Notes: a model not told the origin generated them from the letters alone. Positions 6,840-15,242 are shown, counted from the first letter of the stretch. The stretch is 32,285 nucleotides of DNA from an uncultured Alphaproteobacteria bacterium (GCA_944391705.1 CALXUN010000018.1:1-32285); one strand, 5' to 3'. Made by a program: numbers and translations.

Positions 6840-9479
6840 ATGTTGGAAAAAAATTATAATCCGAAAGATTTTGAAGAAAAAATTTATCAGGATTGGGAAC
6901 AATCGGGGGATTTTAAACCGGACATGCGTTCAAATAATGAAGCATTTTCAATTGTGATTCCGCCGCCGAACGTTACCGGTATTTTGCATATGGGCCATGC
7001 TTTGGATGAAACGCTGCAAGATATTTTAGTCCGTTATAATCGTATGCAGGGCAAAAAAGTTTTATGGCAGCCGGGTACGGATCATGCCGGCATTGCAACC
7101 CAGATGGTGGTTGAAAGAAATCTGGCAAAAGAGGGGCTGTCCCGTCATGATTTAGGCCGCGATAAGTTCATTGAAACCGTTTGGAAGTGGAAGGAACAAT
7201 CCGGCGGAACAATTTGTAAACAATTGCGACGCTTAGGCGCGTCATGCGACTGGAGCCGTGAGCGCTTTACCATGGATGAAGGATTAAGCCGTGCCGTTCG
7301 TAAAATTTTTGTATCACTTTATAAAGACGGCCTGATTTTTAAGGCTAAAAAACTGGTAAACTGGGATCCGAAACTGGGAACGGCCGTTTCTGATTTGGAA
7401 GTTATTCAAAAAGAAACCGTCGGTAAGATGTATTATTACAAATATCCGATTGAAGGAAAAGAGGAAGAATATATCCATATTGCCACCACCCGTCCGGAAA
7501 CCATGTTTGGTGATACGGCCGTGGCGGTTTCCAAAGAAAATGAGAAGTTAAAACATCTGATAGGCCAAAATTGTATTTTGCCGATTGTTAACCGTGTCAT
7601 TCCGATAATCGGCGATGAGCATGCTGATCCGGAAAAAGGAACCGGTGCAGTTAAAATTACCCCGGCGCATGACTTTAATGACTTTGAGGTTGGAAGGCGC
7701 CATAATCTGCCGATGATTAATATCTTAAACGAAGATGCAACCTTAAATGAAAATACGCCGTTTCCAGGTATGAGTACGCAGGAAGCCCGCCAAAAGACAA
7801 TCGAAAAGCTCACCGAACTCGGGCTGATGGAAAAAATTGAAGACCATCCGATGGTTATTCCTTATGGCGACCGTTCCGGTGTGGTGATTGAACCGTTAAT
7901 GACTGACCAGTGGTTTGTTGATGCGCCCAAACTTGCGATGGAGGCGATTCGCGTTGTTGAAGAAGGCAAAATGCAGTTTGTGCCGAAGTCTTATGAGAAA
8001 ACATATTTTGAATGGATGAGAAACATTCAGCCCTGGTGTATTTCCCGTCAGCTGTGGTGGGGACATCAGATGCCGATTTGGTACGGTTCGGATGGTGAAA
8101 TTTTTTGCGAGGAAACCGAAGAAGAAGCTTATAAACAAGCAGAAAAGCACTATGGCAAAAAAGTTGAATTAACGCGTGAAACAGATGTTTTGGATACGTG
8201 GTTTTCATCAGGCCTTTGGGCATTTTCGACCCTGGGTTGGCCGGAAGCAGGTGAATATCTCAAAACGTTTTACCCGACTTCAGTATTGGTTACCGGTTTT
8301 GACATCATCTTTTTCTGGGTTGCCCGCATGATGATGATGAGCATGTATGCCATGAAAGAAGTGCCGTTTAAAAAATGTTATATGCACGGGCTGGTCAGAG
8401 ATGAACAGGGCCGTAAAATGAGTAAATCAAAAGGCAATACGATTGACCCGATGGAAACAATCGAAAAATACGGGGCGGATGCTTTGCGCTTTTTTATGGC
8501 GGCGATGGAAACGCAAGGACGCGACATTAATGTGTCGGAAGCCCGTATCGCCGGATACCGCAATTTTGCTACAAAATTATGGAATGCCGCCCGTTTCTGT
8601 GAGATGAACGGTTGTGCTGAACCGGAAGGCTTTGATGCGCATGCGGTCAGGTCGGAGATTAATAAATGGATTGTAGCCAAAGCAGACATTGCGTCAGCAG
8701 AGGTTACGAAACACTTAAATGATTTCCGTTTTTCCGATGCCGCGAATGCGATTTATCAGTTTGTCTGGGGAACGTTTTGCGATTGGTATATTGAGCTGGT
8801 TAAACCGATTTTTTACGGCGATGATACACAGGCTGCTGCCGAAGCCAAAGCAACGGCTGCCTGGGTTTTGGATCGTATACTGATTGTTTTGCACCCGTTT
8901 ATGCCGTTTATCACCACCGAGTTGTGGAACAATCTGGCAAAGCGCAATGTTAAGCTGATTCATGCACCATGGCCGAAAGTTGAAAATGTTCAACCGGCAG
9001 CGCCGGCAATTGATTGGGCGATTGATTTAATCAGCACGATTCGTTCGCTCCGTTCGGAAATGAATTTACCGGCAGCGGCCAAACTGCACATATATTTAAA
9101 AGGCTTGTCAGAAGAGTCGAAACAATATCTGGCAGGTATGGAAAATTTGGTCTGTTCGCTGGCGCGCCTGGAAAAGATTGAGCTTTTTGCCGATAATCAG
9201 GAAATTACCAAAGATATGGTTCAAAGCGTTTTCAAAGAAGGCGTTTTACTGTTGCCGTTAAAAGGCGTGGTTGATTTTGCTGCCGAGCGGGAACGTTTAA
9301 ACAAAGAGCTGGAGAATTTAAACCGCAATTTGGAAAACTATGCCCGGAAGTTAAGCAATCAAAGCTTTATTGAACGTGCGCCGGCCAATATTGTGGCCGA
9401 AGAAAAACGCCGTCAGGCCGAAGCTTTGGAAAACAAAGCCAAAGTGGAGGAAGCCTTAGCCCGGATTGTCGGCCTTTAA
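6840..9479 (+). CDS. valS: Valyl-tRNA synthetase
   Basis: The 879-residue enzyme charges tRNA-Val. The class I catalytic signatures are present: the HIGH motif as HMGH at residues 50-53 (after PPPNVTG) and KMSKS at 526-530. The editing domain lies between them (TTRPETMFGDTAVAV), the anticodon-binding domain follows, and the C-terminal 60 residues are the coiled-coil arm typical of ValRS. The start at 6840 is preferred because AGGA lies 9 bases upstream and homology begins there; a longer frame from a TTG at 6801 would include hairpin sequence and a leader that looks non-coding. A strong terminator follows. Confidence 0.97.
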   Translation: MLEKNYNPKDFEEKIYQDWEQSGDFKPDMRSNNEAFSIVIPPPNVTGILHMGHALDETLQDILVRYNRMQGKKVLWQPGTDHAGIATQMVVERNLAKEGLSRHDLGRDKFIETVWKWKEQSGGTICKQLRRLGASCDWSRERFTMDEGLSRAVRKIFVSLYKDGLIFKAKKLVNWDPKLGTAVSDLEVIQKETVGKMYYYKYPIEGKEEEYIHIATTRPETMFGDTAVAVSKENEKLKHLIGQNCILPIVNRVIPIIGDEHADPEKGTGAVKITPAHDFNDFEVGRRHNLPMINILNEDATLNENTPFPGMSTQEARQKTIEKLTELGLMEKIEDHPMVIPYGDRSGVVIEPLMTDQWFVDAPKLAMEAIRVVEEGKMQFVPKSYEKTYFEWMRNIQPWCISRQLWWGHQMPIWYGSDGEIFCEETEEEAYKQAEKHYGKKVELTRETDVLDTWFSSGLWAFSTLGWPEAGEYLKTFYPTSVLVTGFDIIFFWVARMMMMSMYAMKEVPFKKCYMHGLVRDEQGRKMSKSKGNTIDPMETIEKYGADALRFFMAAMETQGRDINVSEARIAGYRNFATKLWNAARFCEMNGCAEPEGFDAHAVRSEINKWIVAKADIASAEVTKHLNDFRFSDAANAIYQFVWGTFCDWYIELVKPIFYGDDTQAAAEAKATAAWVLDRILIVLHPFMPFITTELWNNLAKRNVKLIHAPWPKVENVQPAAPAIDWAIDLISTIRSLRSEMNLPAAAKLHIYLKGLSEESKQYLAGMENLVCSLARLEKIELFADNQEITKDMVQSVFKEGVLLLPLKGVVDFAAERERLNKELENLNRNLENYARKLSNQSFIERAPANIVAEEKRRQAEALENKAKVEEALARIVGL

Positions 9480-9495
9480 GCATTATAAAAAACGC

Positions 9496-9525
9496 AAAAC
9501 GCCGGAATTTACTTTCCGGCGTTTT
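9496..9525 (+). terminator. Intrinsic terminator of valS
   Basis: A perfect 12-bp stem (9496-9507 with 9514-9525) whose right arm ends in TTTT. It begins 16 bases after the valS stop. Confidence 0.88.
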
Positions 9526-9608
9526 CTGTTGAACGGTTGTTCAAAGTTGTTGCAACTTAAATTAAAACTGTCATAGTTAAAGCAGATAATATTTAAGGAG
9601 AAAATCTG

Positions 9609-10250
9609 ATGAAAAAAATTTTGTTGTCATTAGTAGCTGTAAGCTTTTTAGCTGCCTGCGCCACAGACCCGTACACGGGTGAAAGCAAAGTTTCAAAAAC
9701 CGCCTGGGGAACAGGCATCGGAACAGCATTAGGCGCCGGTGTCGGTGCTTTGGTCGGTGGTGAAAAGGGAGCCTTAATCGGCGCCGGTGTCGGTGCGGCA
9801 ACCGGTGCGGCAACCGGCGGTTATATGGACATACAGGCCCGCAAACTCCGTCAGGAACTACAGGGAACCGGTGTCCAAGTGGCGCGCGACGGTGATAATA
9901 TCCGTTTGATTATGCCTAATGCCATTACCTTTAATACCAATGAAGCGGTTATCAAAAGCAGCGCAAACAGAGTGTTGGATTCGGTAGCTAAAGTTGCCGA
10001 TGAATATAACAAAACCACCTTGCAGGTTTTAGGTTATACCGACAGTACCGGTAATGATTCGATTAATATTCCGCTTTCGCAGCGCCGTGCAGTAGCGGTG
10101 GCGCAATATTTAGAGTTGCGGGGTGTTTCTGCCGGCCGTATCAGTGCAGCCGGTATGGGTGCTTCCAACCCGATTGCTTCCAACAGCACGGCGGCCGGAA
10201 GAGAGCAGAACCGCCGGGTGGAAATTTATTTGATTAATAATGCTCAATAA
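9609..10250 (+). CDS. OmpA-family lipoprotein with glycine zipper
   Basis: The 213-residue product has a lipoprotein signal with lipobox LAAC (Cys17). A glycine-zipper segment follows (about residues 34-72, repeats of GAGVGA type), then an OmpA-like peptidoglycan-binding domain at about 95-213 with GYTDSTGNDSINIPLSQRRA and the NRRVEIYL end. This is the YiaD-type arrangement: lipid-anchored in the outer membrane, with the C-terminal domain holding peptidoglycan. AAGGAG precedes the ATG at a good distance. It stands alone between two terminators. A 6-bp dyad (9544-9558, AAGTTG/CAACTT) lies in its leader and might be regulatory. Confidence 0.9.
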   Translation: MKKILLSLVAVSFLAACATDPYTGESKVSKTAWGTGIGTALGAGVGALVGGEKGALIGAGVGAATGAATGGYMDIQARKLRQELQGTGVQVARDGDNIRLIMPNAITFNTNEAVIKSSANRVLDSVAKVADEYNKTTLQVLGYTDSTGNDSINIPLSQRRAVAVAQYLELRGVSAGRISAAGMGASNPIASNSTAAGREQNRRVEIYLINNAQ

Positions 10251-10270
10251 AAAAATTGCCGTAGACCCTG

Positions 10271-10296
10271 AAGCCGCCTTATAAAGGCGGCTTTTA
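10271..10296 (+). terminator. Likely terminator of OmpA-type gene
   Basis: A perfect 10-bp GC-rich stem (10271-10280 with 10284-10293) around ATA, followed only by TTA, so the T-run is weak. Confidence 0.65.
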
Positions 10297-10473
10297 TGAT
10301 TTTGTATTTCTAAAACAAAACTGGAAATAAACCTGTTTTTTATCCGTTAATGCCAGTTGTTGTTCACAAATATCTGTTATTTGTGCAACAGTCATATTGG
10401 CAAAATTATATTGACTTTTGATAAGATTAATGTACTTTCCGCCGCCGATCTGATTACGTAAATAAATATAACA
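10294..10473 (-). pseudogene. Possible 3' remnant of a protein gene
   Basis: On the minus strand a frame of about 60 codons ends at a TAA (10294-10296). It reads like protein, with YLRNQIGGGKYINLIKSQ and then TVAQITDICEQQLALTDKK. It has no plausible start codon or ribosome binding site; going upstream, the frame runs straight into the repeat element at 10474. The simplest reading is the C-terminal end of a gene cut off at the repeat. I do not recognise the family, and chance cannot be excluded at this length. Confidence 0.35.
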
Positions 10474-10517
10474 ACCCCTCCGACGTGCTTTAGCACGGAG
10501 GATTAGGGGTCCAGAAA
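10474..10517. repeat. GC-rich interspersed repeat with stem-loop
   Basis: GTGC/GCAC around TTTA forms the tip, extended by CCTCC/GGAGG and an outer CC/GG. The first 17 bases match those at 1511-1527 with one substitution. The sequence is non-coding and richer in GC than its surroundings, which fits a REP-like element. Confidence 0.5.
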
Positions 10518-10540
10518 AACAAGGCTTGGGTGTTTGATTC

Positions 10541-10641
10541 GTGGATGCCTAATCCAAAACGCTCCGCGTTTTGAAGGCATGACGGGGAGGGTGGATGCCT
10601 TGCACTCACTCGTTCACATTCGTTCGCTCTTAAGGCATGAC
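10541..10641. repeat. Two tandem imperfect hairpin repeats
   Basis: Two units each begin with GTGGATGCCT and end with AAGGCATGAC: 10541-10583 and 10591-10641. In each, the ends pair (ATGCCT with AGGCAT). The first has an inner AAAACGC/GCGTTTT hairpin and the second a CACTCACTCGTTCACATTCG-type filler. Between them is GGGGAGG. The rest of the 10251-10772 gap shows no gene; short frames across these repeats lack start signals. Confidence 0.6.
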
Positions 10642-10741
10642 AGAAAAGAAAAAAGGAGATTCTTGGCCTGGAAAGCAAAGAACAATGTTATATTTTTGCA
10701 ATTTAAAGGGATAAAAAGGATGAATTTCCATAATTTGAAAT

Positions 10742-10769
10742 TAAAAATAAAGCCCCGGAAGAGGGCTTT
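10742..10769 (-). terminator. Terminator of SH3-domain protein gene
   Basis: On the minus strand AAAGCCC (10769-10763) pairs with GGGCTTT (10755-10749), followed by ATTTTT. It begins 4 bases after the stop codon. Confidence 0.8.
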
Positions 10770-10772
10770 GTT

Positions 10773-11276
10773 CTAATCAATGTTTTCATCTTCGTAAACG
10801 CCGAATAAAATGTTTTTCGGCACCCAGCCTTCAACGGTTCCAAACTGAATAAGGCAAAAAGCATTTCCTTTCCGGCATTTTTTTATTTCACCGATAACGC
10901 CGTCTTCAACCTTGGCAATAACTTTTGACTGATAATCATCTTCATTATAAATATTATTTTCACCCGGTGTCATAACTCTGACAAAGCGTCTTCCGGTCAG
11001 CATGGATTTGTGTACCCACGATTCGGAACCTTCCCAGTCCTTGATTTTGCGCCAAAGCCCGAATTCATTGATAATTTCCACCGGGGCGCCTTTTTGTTTA
11101 TAAACCCATTCAATCGGATATTTTGTATCCGGGCCCGAGCGCCCGTTAATCGTATTTGAACGCAAAGATACCATTCTCGGCAGCTGCAATCCGCTTTCAC
11201 TTGCATCCGTTTCCTGAGCGGTTGCCGCCGTCAAAGGCATAAGAAGAGAAATTATTATAGTTAATAATGTTTTCAT
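10773..11276 (-). CDS. Secreted SH3-domain protein (DUF1058-like)
   Basis: The 167-residue product has a signal peptide (residues 1 to about 20, ending ATAQ) followed by two bacterial SH3-like domains. The first (about 33-95) carries LPRMVSLRSNTINGRSGPDT and the W-rich WRKIKDWEGSESWVHKSML, close to a conserved alphaproteobacterial family. The second (about 98-165) ends in EGWVPKNILFGVY. Proteins of this type are thought to bind the cell wall in the periplasm, but no enzyme domain is present and the exact job is unknown. It is divergent from the M20 peptidase gene, with 75 bases between the start codons. Confidence 0.85.
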   Translation of the reverse strand: MKTLLTIIISLLMPLTAATAQETDASESGLQLPRMVSLRSNTINGRSGPDTKYPIEWVYKQKGAPVEIINEFGLWRKIKDWEGSESWVHKSMLTGRRFVRVMTPGENNIYNEDDYQSKVIAKVEDGVIGEIKKCRKGNAFCLIQFGTVEGWVPKNILFGVYEDENID

Positions 11277-11351
11277 TTTATTTCCCTTTTCATGATTTGT
11301 ATTATATTAAATATACCCTACCGCAAAGATGATAAAGAAAAGGTAAAAATT

Positions 11352-12473
11352 ATGGATTTAATGAAAACCGTGGAAGATTTAATCCGTTTTCGCACCGAAA
11401 CCGGAAATGAAATCGAAATTGAAAAATGTCTGAACTATCTTGAGCATAATCTGCAAGGAAGCGGCGCCATAGTTAAAATCTGCCGTTATGACGGCGTTTC
11501 GCCGGTGTTTTTTGCCGCCAATGTTATGGAAGATTATTTTGATGTGCTGGTGATAGGCCATATTGATGTGGTGCCGGCATCAGATGAAATGTTTGAGCCG
11601 CGTTATGAAAACGGAAAAATTTTTGGCCGCGGCACGCTTGACATGAAATCATTTGCAGCCGTGGCGCTTAACTCACTGCATTATGTTTTGGCACATAAAC
11701 TACCGATAAAGTTCGGCGTTATTCTTTCAACCGATGAAGAAAAAGGAAGCAAAAGCACTGAAGCCTTTTTAAAAAATCATCCGGATTTAAATGCTAAAAT
11801 CGTACTTGATAATGATGTCGGCGGCGATATCATGAAGATTGTGGCCCGCTGTAAAAATCCGGTTTTTGTGAAAATAACCGCCGAAGGCGAAGCGGCACAC
11901 GGTTCAACCCCTTGGGACGGGCGCGACGCCAATGAAAACTTATTTAAGACCTGGAAAAATATCCGCAAAATTTATCCGGCATTTTCAATGGATGAGGCCA
12001 AACCGGAAAACACCTGGATTGATACGGTTCATTTTGCCAAAATAGAAGGCGGCGAAGTTTCCAACGTCATAGCCTCTCATGCCGAAGCGTTGCTGGATTT
12101 CAGACTGATAGAAACGTCCAATGTGGAAGCTTTAAGCGCTAATCTTGATAAATGCATGGAAAAAGGCGTGTCTTATAAAGTGGTTTCAGCTTCCACGCCG
12201 GTAGTCATGAAAGAAAATAATCCGCATATCGTCGCTTATAAAAATTTTGCCGAAGATATTTTAGGCCATTCGCTGGAATTTGAGTATATCGGCGGTGCAA
12301 CCGATTCGCGTGAATTTGCCGTGCGCGGTGCAACGGTTATTATGCATTCGGGCAGCGGCGAGGGGATGCATGCTCCCGGCGAATATGCTGTTGTTGAGAG
12401 CATTAAACAGCTCGCCGACATTCAGATAAAATTTTTGGAAAAATTAGCCGGGGAAAAGAAAGACAATGAATAA
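11352..12473 (+). CDS. M20-family metallo-hydrolase (ArgE/DapE-like)
   Basis: The 373-residue protein is a zinc-dependent amidohydrolase/peptidase of family M20. The metal ligand His70 and nearby Asp72 lie in GHIDVVP, the bridging Asp97 in GRGTLDMKS, and the catalytic Glu129 with Glu130 in STDEEKGS. The dimerisation-domain histidine is in AAHGSTPWDGRD and the C-terminal ligand in MHAPGEYAVVE. Relatives include acetylornithine deacetylase and succinyl-diaminopimelate desuccinylase; substrate is not decided by sequence. The ATG at 11352 is chosen because AAAAGG lies 8 bases upstream; a longer frame starting at 11292 adds 20 residues that do not look like the family. It overlaps luxS by 8 bases, so they are co-translated. 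Confidence 0.88.
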   Translation: MDLMKTVEDLIRFRTETGNEIEIEKCLNYLEHNLQGSGAIVKICRYDGVSPVFFAANVMEDYFDVLVIGHIDVVPASDEMFEPRYENGKIFGRGTLDMKSFAAVALNSLHYVLAHKLPIKFGVILSTDEEKGSKSTEAFLKNHPDLNAKIVLDNDVGGDIMKIVARCKNPVFVKITAEGEAAHGSTPWDGRDANENLFKTWKNIRKIYPAFSMDEAKPENTWIDTVHFAKIEGGEVSNVIASHAEALLDFRLIETSNVEALSANLDKCMEKGVSYKVVSASTPVVMKENNPHIVAYKNFAEDILGHSLEFEYIGGATDSREFAVRGATVIMHSGSGEGMHAPGEYAVVESIKQLADIQIKFLEKLAGEKKDNE

Positions 12474-12945
12474 AATAGCCAGTTTTACAATCGATCACTT
12501 AAGGCTTTTGCCGGGTCTTTATGTATCCCGTGTTGATAGTTTTGAAAATGCTCAGGTGACCACTTTTGATATCCGCATGACCCGTCCTAATTTTGAACCG
12601 GTCATGAACACTGCCGAAATTCATACCCTTGAACACTTAGGCGCGACATTCTTACGCAATCATAAAAAGTGGGGAAACAAGATTGTCTATTTCGGGCCGA
12701 TGGGCTGCCGGACGGGGTTTTATCTGGTGGTTTCGGGAAAATATTCCTCAAAGGAAATTTTGCCGCTTGTAACCGAAATGTTTGAATTTATTAAAGATTA
12801 TCAGGGAGATATTCCGGGTGCTTCCGCTAAAGACTGCGGTAATTTCCGCGATATGAACCTGCCGATGGCCAAATACTGGGCTGAAAAATATTTACAAGAA
12901 GTCTTGGAAAATATCAGCCCGGAACATCTTGTTTATCCGGAGTAG
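12466..12945 (+). CDS. luxS: S-ribosylhomocysteine lyase (autoinducer-2 synthesis)
   Basis: The 159-residue protein is a complete LuxS. Its iron/zinc site is His53 and His57 in HTLEH plus Cys124 in AKDCGN, the catalytic cysteine is Cys81 in PMGCRTGFY, and the start KIASFTIDH is typical. It cleaves S-ribosylhomocysteine to homocysteine and DPD, the precursor of AI-2, as part of the activated methyl cycle. The sequence resembles Bacteroidetes/Firmicutes-type LuxS (VMNTAEIHTLEHLGATFLRN) more than the enterobacterial form. luxS is rare in alphaproteobacteria, so acquisition by transfer is likely. The partner nucleosidase (pfs/mtn) is not in the window. It overlaps the M20 gene and is 2 bases before tag. 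Confidence 0.96.
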   Translation: MNKIASFTIDHLRLLPGLYVSRVDSFENAQVTTFDIRMTRPNFEPVMNTAEIHTLEHLGATFLRNHKKWGNKIVYFGPMGCRTGFYLVVSGKYSSKEILPLVTEMFEFIKDYQGDIPGASAKDCGNFRDMNLPMAKYWAEKYLQEVLENISPEHLVYPE

Positions 12946-12947
12946 AA

Positions 12948-13493
12948 ATGTTAAAGCGTTGTGCCTGGGTTGAAAACCAACCGGAAATTTATATCCGCTA
13001 CCATGATGAAGAATGGGGCGTTGCCTGCCATGATGATAAGAAGTTGTTTGAACTTTTAATTTTAGAGATGTTTCAAACCGGGTTGTCCTGGCTGACGATT
13101 TTAAAAAAACGGGAAAATTTCCGGCAGGCTTTTGATGGTTTTTTAGTTGAAAAAGTAGCTGCTTATAAAGAAGATGATATCAACCGCCTGTTAAACAACG
13201 CCGGCATAATCCGTAACCGCGGCAAAATTGAAGCGGCTGTCAATAATGCCAAAATTTTTATTAAAATCCGTGAGGAATTTGGAACGTTTGACAAATATCT
13301 CTGGCATTTTACCGCTGGCAAAACCATCAAAGGCGACGGAAAAACCTTTCCGGCCCGTACGCCGCTTTCCGATAAAATTTCCAAAGACTTGAAAAAGCTC
13401 GGCATGAAATATACCGGCAGTGTTGTCATTTATTCTTATTTGCAGGCGGCGGGCATTGTTGATGATCATCAAGAGAATTGTTTTAAATATTGA
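12948..13493 (+). CDS. tag: DNA-3-methyladenine glycosylase I
   Basis: The 181-residue protein removes 3-methyladenine from alkylated DNA. The Tag zinc site is visible as Cys5 (KRCAW), His19 (YHDEEWG) and the C-terminal His174 and Cys178 (DDHQENC). The helix-hairpin-helix core lies at about residues 30-150, with the conserved FQTGLSWLTILKKRENFR. It starts 2 bases after luxS and ends a three-gene operon (M20 peptidase, luxS, tag) whose members share no obvious pathway. There is no distinct Shine-Dalgarno sequence, consistent with translational coupling. Confidence 0.95.
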   Translation: MLKRCAWVENQPEIYIRYHDEEWGVACHDDKKLFELLILEMFQTGLSWLTILKKRENFRQAFDGFLVEKVAAYKEDDINRLLNNAGIIRNRGKIEAAVNNAKIFIKIREEFGTFDKYLWHFTAGKTIKGDGKTFPARTPLSDKISKDLKKLGMKYTGSVVIYSYLQAAGIVDDHQENCFKY

Positions 13494-13532
13494 TAATGTC
13501 GAAAGTCAAGGTAATTTAAAAAAGGTATTAAA

Positions 13533-14435
13533 ATGAGAAAGTTATTATGGCTGATTTTTTTGGCTGCCGTTTGTTTTGTAACCGGAAGCGCGGTTTATAC
13601 CGGGTTTTATAAAAATTCACTGGATTATAAAATATCCCGCCTGCTGCAGGGAAAAGACGTTCATGCCGGCGTGGCGGTTGTTGAAGATGGCCGCTATTGG
13701 GCGGCCGGAAACATAAGGCAGCCTTTAATGAGCGTTTTTAAATTTTTTATTGCCCTGAAAGTCCTGGATAAAATTTATACGGATAAGACTGATTTGCAGA
13801 CAAAAATAACCGTGCAAAAAAACATGGTTGAAAAAACGCTTTACAGTCCGATGTTAAAAAAATACCGGCATTTTCCGGCCGGGATCAGCCTGGCAGAATT
13901 GTTGGAATATATGCTTGCCCAAAGCGATAACAATGCGGCCGATATTTTGCTTGAATATGCAGGCGGGGCCAAAGAAGTGGAAGAATACTTAAAAACCATC
14001 GGTTTTAAAGAGATTACCGTTACGGTTAACGAACGGGAGATGAATGCCGATATTGAAAAACAGCTGCTTAATAAAGCATATCCTTTAGATGTTGCCCGGG
14101 TTATGCAAAAAGCATTTGACGGGAACATTCTGCCCTCGTATCAAAAAGATTTTCTTAAACAGATGTTGCTAAAAACCACAACCGGCAATGATAAAATTAA
14201 GGCCGGATTACCGCCGCAAACGGTTGTCGGCCATAAAACCGGTTCATCTTCGCGCCGGGAAAACGGGGTCAAAATCGCAGACAACGATGCCGGTTTTGTC
14301 GTTCTTCCCGACGGGCGGAAATATTATATCGTTGTCATGCTCTCTGATTCAAAAATGTCAGATGAAGAAAATGCCGGTCTGATAGCCGGGATATCATCGG
14401 TTGTTTATGCACATTTGTTAAGCGGTGTAAAATAA
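13533..14435 (+). CDS. Class A beta-lactamase, subclass A2-like
   Basis: The 300-residue protein has all class A catalytic motifs: the SxxK pair Ser67 and Lys70 in SVFK, SDN at 131-133, the omega-loop Glu167 with Asn171 (EREMN), and KTG at 235-237. An N-terminal hydrophobic segment (about 4-22) is a signal peptide or anchor. The spacing and sequences MSVFKFFIALKVLDK, YSPML and AQSDNNAADILL resemble the CfxA/CblA/PER/VEB branch (A2), which is common in Bacteroidetes. It should hydrolyse beta-lactams in the periplasm; spectrum cannot be read from sequence. It stands between the tag operon and a converging protease gene only 6 bases away. Confidence 0.9.
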   Translation: MRKLLWLIFLAAVCFVTGSAVYTGFYKNSLDYKISRLLQGKDVHAGVAVVEDGRYWAAGNIRQPLMSVFKFFIALKVLDKIYTDKTDLQTKITVQKNMVEKTLYSPMLKKYRHFPAGISLAELLEYMLAQSDNNAADILLEYAGGAKEVEEYLKTIGFKEITVTVNEREMNADIEKQLLNKAYPLDVARVMQKAFDGNILPSYQKDFLKQMLLKTTTGNDKIKAGLPPQTVVGHKTGSSSRRENGVKIADNDAGFVVLPDGRKYYIVVMLSDSKMSDEENAGLIAGISSVVYAHLLSGVK

Positions 14436-14441
14436 AAAAAA

Positions 14442-15242
14442 TTAACGATTGCGGATGTTAAAATCGCGAATTAAAGCTTTCGCCAGACTGCGGCGGAAAA
14501 ACTTTTCCCCTTCCGTGATGCAATCCGGGCAAATCGGCGGTAAATCGTGCGCTTTAAAGATTAAACGGCGGCGGGTAATGTCGCTAAAATCGCCGTCCAA
14601 ACGCTGCTGCATAATACAGTTTTCATCGGCACAATGTGGACCGAGTTGTTCATAGGTATTGATTCTGCCTTCCCGGGTCAAGCCGATGGCATGTCCGAAT
14701 TCATGCATGACAACGGTTTTAAATCCTTCCTGATCGAAAACGCCGTCAGGCCTGATAAAACGTGCAGTGGAAACAATGGAAAAAGCATCTTCTTTACTAA
14801 CCCCTAGGCAAAAATTCAATAACCTGCCGTTGCTTTGGGTACCGTATAAATCGTGTTTGGTGAGCAAAATCTGAATTTGCGGGATTCTTTTGGCATAAGG
14901 GTCGCGTGATAAATTATCATAAAGCGAATCAATACTGATTTGTCCGTTTACTTTGATCTTTCTGTTGTTCAATTTTATGCCGGAAGCACGCCCGTCGCTT
15001 ATGGCTTGTTGTGCCGCCTGGCCGATGTACCAGTTTGTACTTTCATAGGCTTCAAGGAGAAGTTTTCCATCGCTGGCCGTGCGTAAATGTTCGCTTTCCC
15101 AATTGCCGAGGACGGTTATCGGATATGCTTCTTTGAATGCGGGAAAACAGGACATAACTTCCTCAATGGCTTCTTTTGCTATTGGCGCCACCGGTTCCAG
15201 CCCTTTTTCATGTGCAATGTAAATATCTTTAATTTTTATCAT
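14442..15242 (-). CDS. Archaemetzincin-like zinc protease
   Basis: The 266-residue protein carries the zinc-protease signature HEFGHAIGL at residues 180-188. It is followed by His203-Cys204, then Cys209 and Met211 (HCADENCIM), then CPDC at 238-241. This is the archaemetzincin (family M54) order HExxHxxG, HCxxxxCxM, CxxC. However, a stretch of about 14 residues sits between the HExxHxxG part and HC, and the spacing to CxxC is longer than usual. There is no signal peptide, so it is probably cytoplasmic. Residues 1-150 look like no family I can name. The substrate is unknown. The gene reads towards the beta-lactamase gene, with 6 bases between them. Confidence 0.7.
   Translation of the reverse strand: MIKIKDIYIAHEKGLEPVAPIAKEAIEEVMSCFPAFKEAYPITVLGNWESEHLRTASDGKLLLEAYESTNWYIGQAAQQAISDGRASGIKLNNRKIKVNGQISIDSLYDNLSRDPYAKRIPQIQILLTKHDLYGTQSNGRLLNFCLGVSKEDAFSIVSTARFIRPDGVFDQEGFKTVVMHEFGHAIGLTREGRINTYEQLGPHCADENCIMQQRLDGDFSDITRRRLIFKAHDLPPICPDCITEGEKFFRRSLAKALIRDFNIRNR

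Noticed and set aside
10490-10776. Short frames on both strands over the repeats
   Set aside because: Composition follows the repeat units, and neither has a ribosome binding site or recognisable protein features.
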